The notes below the pieces were generated by a model. The model was not told the origin of the DNA, made no database searches, and saw only the letters and a program-made list of their open reading frames with translations. Source: Deltaproteobacteria bacterium (GTDB lineage Bacteria; Desulfobacterota; Desulfobulbia; Desulfobulbales; Desulfurivibrionaceae). Taken from it: a stretch of DNA of 64,000 bases. The stretch is taken from the NCBI GenBank assembly GCA_013349295.1, contig DUZW01000017.1, positions 1 through 64,000 of the forward strand. The letters are read 5' to 3'. The translations under genes and the position numbers were made by a program. The first letter of the stretch is position 1, and each line of letters starts with the position of its first letter. Positions 17,492 to 26,989 of the stretch are shown one piece after another.

Positions 17492-18421
17492 ATGTCTGTT
17501 TGTGTTATTGGCCATTCAAATCCCGATACCGATTCCGTTGCTGCCGCCATTGCTTTTGCACATTATCTGACGGCAACCGGCACTGACGCCATTGCTTGCA
17601 TGCAGATTGAGGCGGATAAGCTGAACCCCGAGAGCACCACCGTTCTCAAAAAGTTCGGGGTTGCCGCTCCCCAGACCATGATGGACGCTGCCGGCAAGAA
17701 GGTTGCTTTGGTCGATTTCAGTGATATCGGGCAGGCTCCGGCAAATATCAAGGACGCCGAGATTGTCGCCATTGTTGATCATCACAAAATCGGTGACATC
17801 ACCACCAACAATCCGATTCTTTTCAATGCCCAGCCGGTTGGTTGTTCCTGCACCGTGCTGTACGAAATGTTCAAAAACAATAATGTTGCTCTGCCCAAGG
17901 ATATTGCCGGCATCATGCTTTCCGCTATCCTGAGCGACACCGTGAACTTCAAGTCTCCCACCTGCACCGCTCCCGACAAGGCTGCGGTTGCTGCCCTGAA
18001 AGATATTGCCGGAGTTGCTGACACCGATGCTCTTTTCATGGATATGCTGAAGGCCAAGTCTTCCATCGACGGAGTCCCCATGAAGGATCTCGTTTTCCGT
18101 GACTACAAAGATTTCGATATGAACGGAAAGAAGGTTGGTATCGGCCAGATTGAGCTCGCCACCCTTGAGCAGGTTGCCGGAATTCGTGCCGATCTGTATA
18201 AGGCTCTTGAAGACCTCAAGAAGGATGGACGTCACTCCGTGCTGTTCATGCTCACCGATGTTGTGAAAGAGGGCACCGATCTGTTGGTTGTTTCCGATGA
18301 GCCCGCAGTTATTGAGCAGGCTTTCGGCGGCAAGATTGCTGGTAACTCCATGTGGATTGACGGCATGATGAGCCGTAAGAAACAGACCGTTCCGCCGTTG
18401 CAGAAGGTTTTTGGCTGCTAA
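17492..18421 (+). CDS. ppaC: manganese-dependent inorganic pyrophosphatase (family II)
   Basis: 309 residues. It hydrolyses pyrophosphate to two phosphates, pulling biosynthesis forward; family II enzymes use Mn or Co and occur in many sulfate-reducing deltaproteobacteria. The DHH phosphoesterase motifs are present: GHSNPDTDS (His and two Asp ligands), VDFSD, and VDHHK. The C-terminal DHHA2 domain closes with the SRKKQ substrate-binding motif. No CBS domains are inserted, so it is the unregulated short form. The ATG has AAGGAGG 7 nt upstream, and a strong terminator follows. Confidence 0.96.
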   Translation: MSVCVIGHSNPDTDSVAAAIAFAHYLTATGTDAIACMQIEADKLNPESTTVLKKFGVAAPQTMMDAAGKKVALVDFSDIGQAPANIKDAEIVAIVDHHKIGDITTNNPILFNAQPVGCSCTVLYEMFKNNNVALPKDIAGIMLSAILSDTVNFKSPTCTAPDKAAVAALKDIAGVADTDALFMDMLKAKSSIDGVPMKDLVFRDYKDFDMNGKKVGIGQIELATLEQVAGIRADLYKALEDLKKDGRHSVLFMLTDVVKEGTDLLVVSDEPAVIEQAFGGKIAGNSMWIDGMMSRKKQTVPPLQKVFGC

Positions 18422-18450
18422 TACGCTGAATATCCAGGTGTTGTATTGAA

Positions 18451-18486
18451 AAAACCCCGAACGGTATTTCCGTTCGGGGTTTTTTT
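18451..18486 (+). terminator. intrinsic terminator of ppaC
   Basis: ACCCCGAACGG pairs with CCGTTCGGGGT around a TATTT loop, followed by a run of seven T. The A run before the left arm allows it to work on the opposite strand as well. Confidence 0.92.
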
Positions 18487-18525
18487 GTGGGGTATGGGGC
18501 GGTTGCCCGGCAAATAGCCCCATGG

Positions 18526-19380
18526 TTATTTCTTTTCTGTGCGTTTCTTTCTTGTGGCCTTGCTGGTTTGTGTTTTGCCTGGAGTGGTGGCCCTGGTATC
18601 CTGGGTGTCATCTTCCCGCGGCATCCGTTGGCCAACCAGACCGAGCAGTCGTTTGTCCAGTCGGACGAGATGGTGCATGTTCCGTAATCTTTCCTGGGAT
18701 GTCTCCCCGTTGATGTTGATGATGATCAGGCGATTGATTCCTTGTCCGTACTGATTGTTCAAGTCAATCACCGCCCCGATTACCACCAGTCTGCCGCTTT
18801 CTATTCTTTCCCCGTACCTTTTCACGGCTGTGGCCACTTGAAAATCAACATTTTTTTCTACAAGCATGGGCTCAGCCCTTGCTTCAATGCCAATCCTGGT
18901 TGTTTGCTCTCCCAAGGAAAGACGCAGGCCATTTAGATCCCGACGCAGGTCCGGTCCCAAGTGGCTGTATCCTTTTACGAAAAGACGGAGACTGTCGCTG
19001 TTGGTATTGCCGGTGATGAGGAGAACAGGGGTCAGGAGTTCGTTGACGCCGTAGTCGATAGCCCCGGCTGACAGCATAAGTTGATTGCCGGGATTTCTGA
19101 CCGCATAAATTGTGTCAACCGGGTCAGGATAGAACAGGGTTGCCTGCACCCGGGCATCGCAATCCGCCAGCCAGGTCATGTGCGGGGTGCCTGGTATTCG
19201 CAGCGGCTCGTCTGCGGGTTTGCTGGCCACAACCTGATCATTATGTCGGGCGATCTTCTCTGCTACGGCATAGGGAGGGAGTCCCGCTCGGAGTTTCTTG
19301 ATCGGGCGCAGGTCAGCGCTGCCGTCAGCCGGAAGAAGAGCGACAATCAATAAAAGGGAGAGAACCATTCTGAGGCGCAT
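18526..19380 (-). CDS. secreted beta-carbonic-anhydrase-like protein without zinc ligands
   Basis: 284 residues with a signal peptide (MRLRMVLSLLLIVALLPADGSA). The middle follows the beta-carbonic anhydrase pattern: WLADCDARV where active enzymes have WIGCSDSRV, AVRNPGNQL where they have VxRNxAN, a YGVNELL helix, and LLITGNTNSDSL where they have IICGHYGCGG. By this alignment the Cys, His and Cys zinc ligands are Asp, Asn and Ser, while the Asp-Arg dyad is kept. A later GRLVVIGAVIDLNNQYGQG block matches the C-terminal GxxxxxGAxYD strand. The tail (from about residue 255) is Lys/Arg/Thr-rich. It probably does not hydrate CO2; a binding role in the periplasm is inference. Confidence 0.7.
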   Translation of the reverse strand: MRLRMVLSLLLIVALLPADGSADLRPIKKLRAGLPPYAVAEKIARHNDQVVASKPADEPLRIPGTPHMTWLADCDARVQATLFYPDPVDTIYAVRNPGNQLMLSAGAIDYGVNELLTPVLLITGNTNSDSLRLFVKGYSHLGPDLRRDLNGLRLSLGEQTTRIGIEARAEPMLVEKNVDFQVATAVKRYGERIESGRLVVIGAVIDLNNQYGQGINRLIIININGETSQERLRNMHHLVRLDKRLLGLVGQRMPREDDTQDTRATTPGKTQTSKATRKKRTEKK

Positions 19381-19731
19381 TTGTATCGGCCCTGTTGTTT
19401 CAAAAATATTGGCGAGTGTCTGCTATTCTCATTATCGGTGAATTTGCGAATGTCTAAAGTTTTTTTCGTTCATGGAATAATTGCGAAGTCGGCTGCCGGG
19501 TGTGGTGTTGTCTCGTTAATGCGTAAAAACAGTTAGTTGCGGTAATATCTCTGTTTTTGATGTGACTTTTTTGACAATCGACAAATCCTGCCTGTTATCT
19601 TGACAATGAAAAAGAGCATACTTATTGTTGGACACAAACTTGAAATTACTTGAAAAAATTCAGTTATTGCAATGGGATACAGTTTGGGTCACACATCCCA
19701 ATGGTTTTTTCGTGCTTGAAAGGAGATACGA
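19381..19731. other. intergenic region upstream of grpE
   Basis: About 350 nt between divergent genes. It holds the strong grpE promoter described separately and a long leader of about 95 nt. I see no CIRCE operator (the TTAGCACTC/GAGTGCTAA repeat) and no convincing sigma-32 promoter, so the mode of heat control is not visible. Confidence 0.5.
19600..19628 (+). promoter_or_regulatory. sigma-70 promoter of grpE-dnaK
   Basis: TTGACA (19600-19605) and TATTGT (19623-19628) are separated by 17 nt, a near-consensus promoter. A second TTGACA at 19570-19575 has no matching -10. Confidence 0.7.
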
Positions 19732-20280
19732 GTGGCTGAGCAAGAAGAAAAGACAGATGCGGGCTTTGAGCCTGAGAGTTCAGGTGAAGACAATGGCAAG
19801 GTCGAGGTCGAAGATCTTTCCGTCCAGTTGGCAAACACCCAGGAAAGGAATCTTGAGCTGGAGGATAGGTTGCTGCGCATGGCTGCGGAACAGGATAATT
19901 TTAAAAAAAGAATGCAGCGTGAACGGGAAATTTCGCTCAAGTATGCGGAAGAAAACATCCTGCGGGAGCTTCTGCCTTCCCTTGACAATCTCGAACGCGC
20001 TGTTGAGCAGGGTCATTCTTCTCCTGATGCCGGGACTCTCCTCGCCGGAGTGGAAATGACCTTCAAGGGGCTGCTTAATACCTTTGAAAAGTTTGGAGTA
20101 AAACCCATGGCGGATGAGGGGCAAACCTTTGATCCGAATTTTCATGAAGCCGTGGCCATGGAAGCAAGTGCAGACGTGCCGGAAAATCAGATTCTACAGG
20201 TGTATCAGAAAGGATATATGTTTAAGGACAGACTTATCCGGGCGGCTAAGGTCGTCGTTTCAAAGGGTAATGTTGAATAA
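19732..20280 (+). CDS. grpE: nucleotide exchange factor GrpE
   Basis: 182 residues from a GTG at 19732 with AGGAG 6 nt upstream. GrpE releases ADP from DnaK. The acidic N terminus (residues 1-28) is followed by a long coiled coil (about 28-75, LANTQERNLELEDRLLRMAAEQDNFKKR in part), then the four-helix bundle and the C-terminal beta domain with the signature FDPNFHEAV and VYQKGYMFKDRLIRAAKVVVSK blocks. The next gene is dnaK, 40 nt away; hrcA and dnaJ are not adjacent here. Confidence 0.96.
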   Translation: MAEQEEKTDAGFEPESSGEDNGKVEVEDLSVQLANTQERNLELEDRLLRMAAEQDNFKKRMQREREISLKYAEENILRELLPSLDNLERAVEQGHSSPDAGTLLAGVEMTFKGLLNTFEKFGVKPMADEGQTFDPNFHEAVAMEASADVPENQILQVYQKGYMFKDRLIRAAKVVVSKGNVE

Positions 20281-20320
20281 TAACTAGGATGGTTCATCCC
20301 GTAGGTAAGGAGAATAAGAG

Positions 20321-22228
<1,908 letters not shown>

Positions 22229-22253
22229 CTTTCGCGTAGTGAATGGATTTTCG

Positions 22254-22287
22254 GCCAGGAGACAGTCATTGTCTCCTGGCTTTTTTT
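22254..22287 (+). terminator. intrinsic terminator of dnaK
   Basis: GCCAGGAGACA (22254-22264) pairs perfectly with TGTCTCCTGGC (22270-22280) around a five-base loop, followed by seven T. A group IIC intron relic begins 3 nt after the T run. Confidence 0.95.
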
Positions 22288-22289
22288 AT

Positions 22290-22443
22290 GTGCGCCCGGC
22301 AAGGGGAAGAGTTAGCCGAACGGCAAGGGTGTCGCTGCTCGATACAACGCGCCGACTCCAGAGTTTTCGATGAACCGCCGGATGCGGAAGCGCATGTCCG
22401 GTGGTGTGTGAGGACGGCAGGGCAACCCGATCTCCTCCCCGAT
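22290..22443 (+). mobile_element. relic of a group IIC intron (5' end, domain V and domain VI; no reverse transcriptase)
   Basis: The element begins with the group II 5' consensus GTGCG at 22290 and contains GAACGGCAAGGGTGTC-like domain I sequence (22318-22333). At 22372-22406 it has a hairpin (GAACCGCCG ... CGGTGGTG with a GAAG loop) matching domain V of group IIC introns. The following AGGA...TCCT hairpin resembles domain VI, and the likely 3' end is the AT at 22442-22443. At about 154 nt it lacks most of domains I-III and the maturase/reverse transcriptase. Group IIC introns insert just behind intrinsic terminators, which is exactly its position after the dnaK terminator. It should be unable to move by itself. 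Confidence 0.75.
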
Positions 22444-22452
22444 GTCCGCTGA

Positions 22453-24087
22453 TCAGTCGGAGCGGCAGCGAAGGCGGGAGAGAGCCTCGAAAAAGTTGAA
22501 TCTGTCATCATGGTCACCGCTGTGGCAACGCTGGCAGGTGGCCATGGTCGGTCGCTCAGCTTTGGCATCCGTCGGTTGCAGGATGTGGGCACGGCAGGGG
22601 CCATGGCAGGATTCACAGCCGACCTGACGCAGATCATGGGCAAGGGCGAGCATTTCTTGGCCGGTCTGGGCGGCGGGGCCGGTGACGTGGCAGGGAAGGC
22701 ATTGCACATTGAACTGCTGTCCCTTTGCCTCCAAGGTGTCGTAGGCCGTGGCATGTTGGGTGCCGCGCCATTTCGCAAACTGAGGGGCATGGCAGCTGGT
22801 GCAGGCGTTGCTCCCGGCGTAATTTTCCGAAATGCCTTCTTGGTTCTTGCCGCTACTGTCTGATATTCTTGCTTTTACCGCAGCCTTGCCGATTCGGTTC
22901 ACCTCGGTGGTGGTTGCATCGACAATGGCCCGAACCGCCGGGTTGTCGGGCAACTCTTTCCTCATGGTCTCAAAATGATGACTGTAGGATGAGAACTGTG
23001 TGCGGTTGGCATTTCGTGTATTTTGTTCTACCGTGAGGCGGGCTATTTCCTGGTTCAACCTTTCGTGTTGTCTCGCCATGCTTTCATATGCGGCAAGAAC
23101 ATCGGGTTTATCCTTGAAAACAAGCTTCGGGTCTCCAGTTTTAAGGTAACGGCCTATCTGCCAACCGAGTCGGTCCAGCTCGTTTTTTTTCTCAAGCAGC
23201 AGATTCTCAGCGCCGGCATCTTCCCATTTTTTTGTCTGTTTGTTCCACCGCACCTCAAGAATGCCGATGGATTTCCCCTGCTGCTCGACTTGGGTGATCA
23301 GCGTGTTGTTAATCCGTTCCGGCACTAGATTGCCGGAGGTACTTCCGCCTTGCAGGATGAGATGTATTTCCGGATGTGTTTCGGCAATTTTTTTGTTTGT
23401 TGATGAGGGAAGGTTGGAAAGTAGGATCAGCAGGTCAACCCGTCCCTTCAGCTGGGAAATCTCCTTGGGGAGGACATCTTCCCAGGGAAGAATAACGGCG
23501 TTATCCTTTTCAGGCAGGAGAGATTCCGGGCCTTGGCCGGTGAGACCGATAACGCCTATGTTCACCCCGGCCATGCTGAGCAGGGTGTGTGGCTTGAAAT
23601 ATGGCTTGCCGTGGGTGCGGTTGACAAGGTTGGCACTCAGCCAGGGGAAATCCGATTTATGCTGGAGGGAAAGGAGGAAGGGCAGACCTGCGGCGAGGTC
23701 CTGTCTGGCAACGCCGACCGCGGCAAAAGACATCCTGTTGTAAGCCGAGACAATGCCCTGCGCCGTTGCGGTGAGCTGTTGGATTTGGTCGGGTTGTATT
23801 TTCTCCTCTTTAAAAAGCAAGGCGCCGCTGTCCAAGGCAAGCACCCCGTTTTTTTTCTTCCGCAAGTTTTCCAGTTGCTGTGCTTTTTTGGGCAGACCGC
23901 CCAACTGATTGCTTTTTCAGCCGCAAGGTTCGATTTCCCCCCGGACATCATTGGAGAAAAATATAGTTATATCGTGCGACCCCTTTGGCGGATTGCTTTC
24001 AGCCGATTTTTTTTCATCGGCCTCCGTGGTAATGGTAAGCGTGATGGAGACAAGAAGAGTAAGCAGCAAAAAAAATAATTTGTTCAT
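22453..24087 (-). CDS. selenocysteine-containing tetraheme cytochrome with 5'-nucleotidase (UshA-like) domain
   Basis: 544 residues when the TGA at 23917-23919 is read as selenocysteine (residue 57). The ATG at 24087 opens a signal peptide (MNKLFFLLLTLLVSITLTITT), so it is exported. Residues about 38-280 resemble the metallophosphatase/5'-nucleotidase fold; the block SNDVRGEIEPCGU is the EPCGC motif of this subfamily with U for the second Cys. Four CxxCH haem motifs follow: CTSCH (429), CLPCH (463), CESCH (491), CQRCH (518). A GGUCU-loop hairpin sits 12 nt after the UGA. Classic metal motifs (DxH, GNHE) are altered, so nucleotidase activity is doubtful; a redox role is inferred. rarA lies 27 nt upstream on the same strand. 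A TTG start at 23904 would lose the signal peptide and the motif. Confidence 0.85.
23888..23919 (-). promoter_or_regulatory. UGA selenocysteine codon with bacterial SECIS hairpin
   Basis: On the minus strand the TGA occupies 23919-23917. After 12 nt, TTGGGC (23904-23899) pairs with GCCCAA (23893-23888) around the loop GGTCT. Spacing and the GGU-containing loop match the SelB-binding hairpin of E. coli fdhF. The hairpin lies within coding sequence, as bacterial SECIS elements do. Confidence 0.82.
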
Positions 24088-24114
24088 GGGTGTCGTGCGC
24101 CTCGGTGGTAAAGT

Positions 24115-25434
24115 TTATTTTTTTCTGTCTCGCAGCAGCTGTCGCCATTTTCCCAGCCGGTCACGAATCACCGCTTCATAGCCTCGGTTGGCGGGCTGAT
24201 AATAGACCTTTCCTTCAAGCTGGGTCGGTAAATGATACTGATCCACAAGGGCATGGGGGTCATCGTGGGCATACTGGTAACCCTGGCCATAGCCAAGATC
24301 CTTCATCAGCGAGGTTGGTGCGTTGCGGAGATGGAGCGGCACCGGCAGGCTGCCGGTGCGTTTGATGTCGTGCATCACCGTGTTGTAGGCTGCATAAACG
24401 GCGTTGCTCTTAGGGGCGGTGGCAAGATAGGTAACGGCTTGGGCCAGGGCCAGCTCTCCCTCCGGGCTGCCCAGGGTTTGATACGAGTTTCTGGCATTCA
24501 GGGCAACCATGAGGGCCTGGGGGTCGGCATTGCCTATGTCTTCCGAAGCGAAACGGATAAGGCGACGGGCCACGTACAAGGGTTCCTCCCCGGAGGCGAG
24601 CATCCGGCACAGCCAATACAGGGCTCCGTCAGGATCGCTGTCCCTGAGGCTTTTATGCAGGGCCGAGATCAGATTGTAATGCTCCTCGCCGTCCGCATCA
24701 TAGCGCAGGCTTTTGCGTTGGATGGCTTCTTCCACCGTGGTCAAGGTTATCTGTCGCTTGCCAGCGGCATCCGGTTCAGCGAGATTTGCGGCGATTTCCA
24801 GACTGTTCAGCAGGCTGCGGGCATCGCCGTCCGCAACCCTGATCAGGTGTGCGGCAGCTTCAGGCTCAAGGGATATCTGCCAGGAGCCCAGCCCTTGCTC
24901 CTTGTCCGTGATGCCACGCTGGAGAATGGTCTGTAGATCATCCGAGCCTAATGGTTCAAGGACCAAAACCCTGCAGCGGGACAGGAGGGGTGCGATAACG
25001 TGGAAAGAAGGGTTTTCGGTGGTTGCGCCGATCAGGGTCAACAGGCCGCTTTCCACATGGGGGAGGAAGGCATCCTGCTGGCTTTTGTTGAAACGATGGA
25101 TTTCGTCCACGAAAACAATGGTGGCGGTGTTGCGCTCATCCTTGGCGCTTTGGGCCTGAACCACTATTTCACGGATCTCCTTGACCCCGGACAGCACTGC
25201 GGAAAAGAAGGCAAAATCAGCTCCGGTTGTTTGGGAAAGGATTCGGGCCAAGGTGGTTTTACCTGTGCCGGGCGGACCCCAGAGCAGCAGGGAAGGCAGG
25301 TACCTCTGGCGGATGAGGCCCCGGAGAAGCTTGTCCTCGCCCAGCAGCTGTTTTTGTCCGACAAAGTCATCTATTGTTCGCGGACGCAGTCGTTCTGCCA
25401 GGGGGGCGATATGTGGGGCAGGGTGTCGGGCCAT
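24115..25434 (-). CDS. rarA: replication-associated recombination protein A (AAA+ ATPase)
   Basis: 439 residues. RarA (MgsA) is a clamp-loader-like AAA+ ATPase acting at stalled replication forks. Visible are PLAERLRPRTIDDFVGQ, Walker A WGPPGTGKTTLA, Walker B VFVDEIHRFNKSQQDAFLPH, sensor 1 GATTENPSF, and the C-terminal tetramerisation region with YLATAPKSNAVYAAY and HLRNAPTSLMKDLGYGQGY. All are diagnostic for the family. The start is the ATG at 25434. The exported cytochrome gene follows at once on the same strand. Confidence 0.95.
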   Translation of the reverse strand: MARHPAPHIAPLAERLRPRTIDDFVGQKQLLGEDKLLRGLIRQRYLPSLLLWGPPGTGKTTLARILSQTTGADFAFFSAVLSGVKEIREIVVQAQSAKDERNTATIVFVDEIHRFNKSQQDAFLPHVESGLLTLIGATTENPSFHVIAPLLSRCRVLVLEPLGSDDLQTILQRGITDKEQGLGSWQISLEPEAAAHLIRVADGDARSLLNSLEIAANLAEPDAAGKRQITLTTVEEAIQRKSLRYDADGEEHYNLISALHKSLRDSDPDGALYWLCRMLASGEEPLYVARRLIRFASEDIGNADPQALMVALNARNSYQTLGSPEGELALAQAVTYLATAPKSNAVYAAYNTVMHDIKRTGSLPVPLHLRNAPTSLMKDLGYGQGYQYAHDDPHALVDQYHLPTQLEGKVYYQPANRGYEAVIRDRLGKWRQLLRDRKK

Positions 25435-25561
25435 GGTTCTTTAGCCGGCTATTGGAAGGTATGATCTTTTGATTTCAAAAAAGGCAGTATGACAGGAATT
25501 GGCCCGAATGTCATTAGATGATGACGAGATGAACGTTCAGGAGGCCAACCTTTCCGGTTGC

Positions 25562-26362
25562 TTATGCCAGTAATACGGCAAGGCGGTCTGCCAGACGTTC
25601 CGCTGAAAAGATCAGGGATTCCAGGTCGAGAAAATCCAGAACCTGTCGGTCGAAAAGAATTTTGACCTTCGCGGGAAATCCATCTTCTGGTTCTGCCTCC
25701 CAGTAGATAAGATATTGCGGAATCTTGGGCAGGACCGGGATGATGCACCCGAGTGTGGCCGATGGCGAGGGGTGAGCAACGCCTCCCAGGCGAGCGCATG
25801 CCGCCATGATTGTTTCTACGGGAAGATGGCTGAAAAGTTCCGCTAATCTGTTTTCGCAGTAGGTGGCAAGGGTTCTTACCTTGGAAATCGAGTTCGGCAG
25901 GGTTTCCAGCCCGAGCCAGTCCCAAGCAGGATCTGTTCCCCCCTGGGAGTGGATGTAGTTGTAGATCAGAATTTGGTCCCTGGGATCATCCGGGGTATGA
26001 CCGTCGAGAAGAATCCCCTGTCGATTCAGGAGTACCTGCTGGTCCAGAAACAAAAAAGACAACGTCTGGTTGTTCTCGCCACAGAGAGTGGCGCCCAAGG
26101 GGGCGGCGATCAGGGCGAAGTCCAGGGCGGAAATCTTGTCTTTCAGGTGTTCGACCAGGGCAAGGTCGCGTTGGCTGGAAAGCTCCTCCAGGGCTGGTCC
26201 TTGATTTTGCAATTCATTCAGGCCGGTGGTGTCAAGATAAGGACATTTGTCAAAGGATTCGCCACTTTTGGCAACAGCTGCGGAAAAGGCAAGGCAGCTT
26301 GGGTAGCCGCATTGCCTGCAATTGTTCTTTGGGGTTCGTTGGACAATCTCGAAGGGAGTCAT
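25562..26362 (-). CDS. Fe-S domain protein with DUF3786
   Basis: 266 residues. The N terminus has NNCRQCGYPSCLAF and a fourth Cys in FDKCPYL, spaced C-x2-C-x4-C-x16-C, the 4Fe-4S pattern (PF04060 type) also found in the corrinoid/iron-sulfur protein of the acetyl-CoA pathway and in RnfB-like proteins. The rest (about residues 65-260) matches DUF3786, an uncharacterised domain common in anaerobes; features are YNYIHSQGG and YLIYWEAEPEDGFPAKVKILFD. It starts 7 nt after the XXXCH-type gene, so it is the last gene of the FHA-kinase-phosphatase operon. A redox role is likely; the substrate is unknown. Confidence 0.82.
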   Translation of the reverse strand: MTPFEIVQRTPKNNCRQCGYPSCLAFSAAVAKSGESFDKCPYLDTTGLNELQNQGPALEELSSQRDLALVEHLKDKISALDFALIAAPLGATLCGENNQTLSFLFLDQQVLLNRQGILLDGHTPDDPRDQILIYNYIHSQGGTDPAWDWLGLETLPNSISKVRTLATYCENRLAELFSHLPVETIMAACARLGGVAHPSPSATLGCIIPVLPKIPQYLIYWEAEPEDGFPAKVKILFDRQVLDFLDLESLIFSAERLADRLAVLLA

Positions 26363-26369
26363 GGGCAGG

Positions 26370-26954
26370 CTACTTATGTTTTTTGTGGCAGACCTTGGTG
26401 AGACGGTTCACTTCGGCGGCATGTTCCAGAGCGGTGGACATATCTCCCCTGCGGGCACAACCCAAGGTTTCCCTGAGGATCGTGAAGCAGGCAAGCCACT
26501 CTTCATGCCAGGCCGGTTCTGAAAAAAGCGTATATTTTTCAAAGGCGGAAATAAGGGATTTTTCTTCGGCAGGGGTGGGGACCTGCCCCTGTTCAAGCTG
26601 TTTGCAAACGGTTTTCCAGAGGCGGCTGATCTCTTTCTTTATTTTTTTCCCCTCCGGTGGGCGTCCCTGCATGCGCACTTCTTTGTCGCGCCATTCTTCG
26701 GGGGGACTCCCCGAAGAATGCTTTTGCTTGTCAGTCGACTCCTTGTCCGAATTCTGCAAGGGGACTTGAAAGGAAAGGGTGAAATATGCGGTGTCGCCCG
26801 TGATTTTTTGTTTTGTTTTGATGAACAGAGGGTTGCCGATAGCGACAAGCTGGTTGCCGACCCGGAGTTTGCCCTGGGCAAGATCGCCGGCCAGAGCCGT
26901 AAGCGTTGCGGCGATATTTTCGAGGGTGTTCGGGGCATTATCCTGGACAGACAT
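26370..26954 (-). CDS. XXXCH-domain protein with amphi-Trp-like N terminus
   Basis: 194 residues. The first 65 (LAGDLAQGKLRVGNQLVAIG, then GDTAYFTLSFQVPL) resemble the small amphi-Trp domain. A charged linker is followed by a helical C-terminal region (about 110-194) with CARRGDMSTALEHAAEVNRL ending in VCHKKHK, the hallmark of the XXXCH domain. That domain was defined by comparative genomics in the deltaproteobacterial GAK system, but the GAK ATP-grasp and CofD-like genes are not in this window. The single CH could bind haem or metal only with a partner; function is unknown. AAGGGAG precedes the ATG by 5-6 nt. Confidence 0.55.
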   Translation of the reverse strand: MSVQDNAPNTLENIAATLTALAGDLAQGKLRVGNQLVAIGNPLFIKTKQKITGDTAYFTLSFQVPLQNSDKESTDKQKHSSGSPPEEWRDKEVRMQGRPPEGKKIKKEISRLWKTVCKQLEQGQVPTPAEEKSLISAFEKYTLFSEPAWHEEWLACFTILRETLGCARRGDMSTALEHAAEVNRLTKVCHKKHK

Positions 26955-26989
26955 TGTGTCTCCCTTGCAAGCTTGTTGATGGCAAGCTT

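Noticed and set aside
17516-18523. 335-codon minus-strand frame opposite ppaC
   Set aside because: Antisense shadow; it runs through the ppaC terminator and has no recognisable domain.
22453-23904. Cytochrome gene starting at TTG 23904 as a cytosolic protein
   Set aside because: Four c-type haem motifs need export; the upstream in-frame signal peptide supplies it, and TTG has no ribosome binding site.
23637-23951. Frameshift explanation for the interrupted cytochrome gene
   Set aside because: The signal peptide, the EPCG block and the downstream part are all in one frame; only the TGA separates them, so no frameshift is needed.
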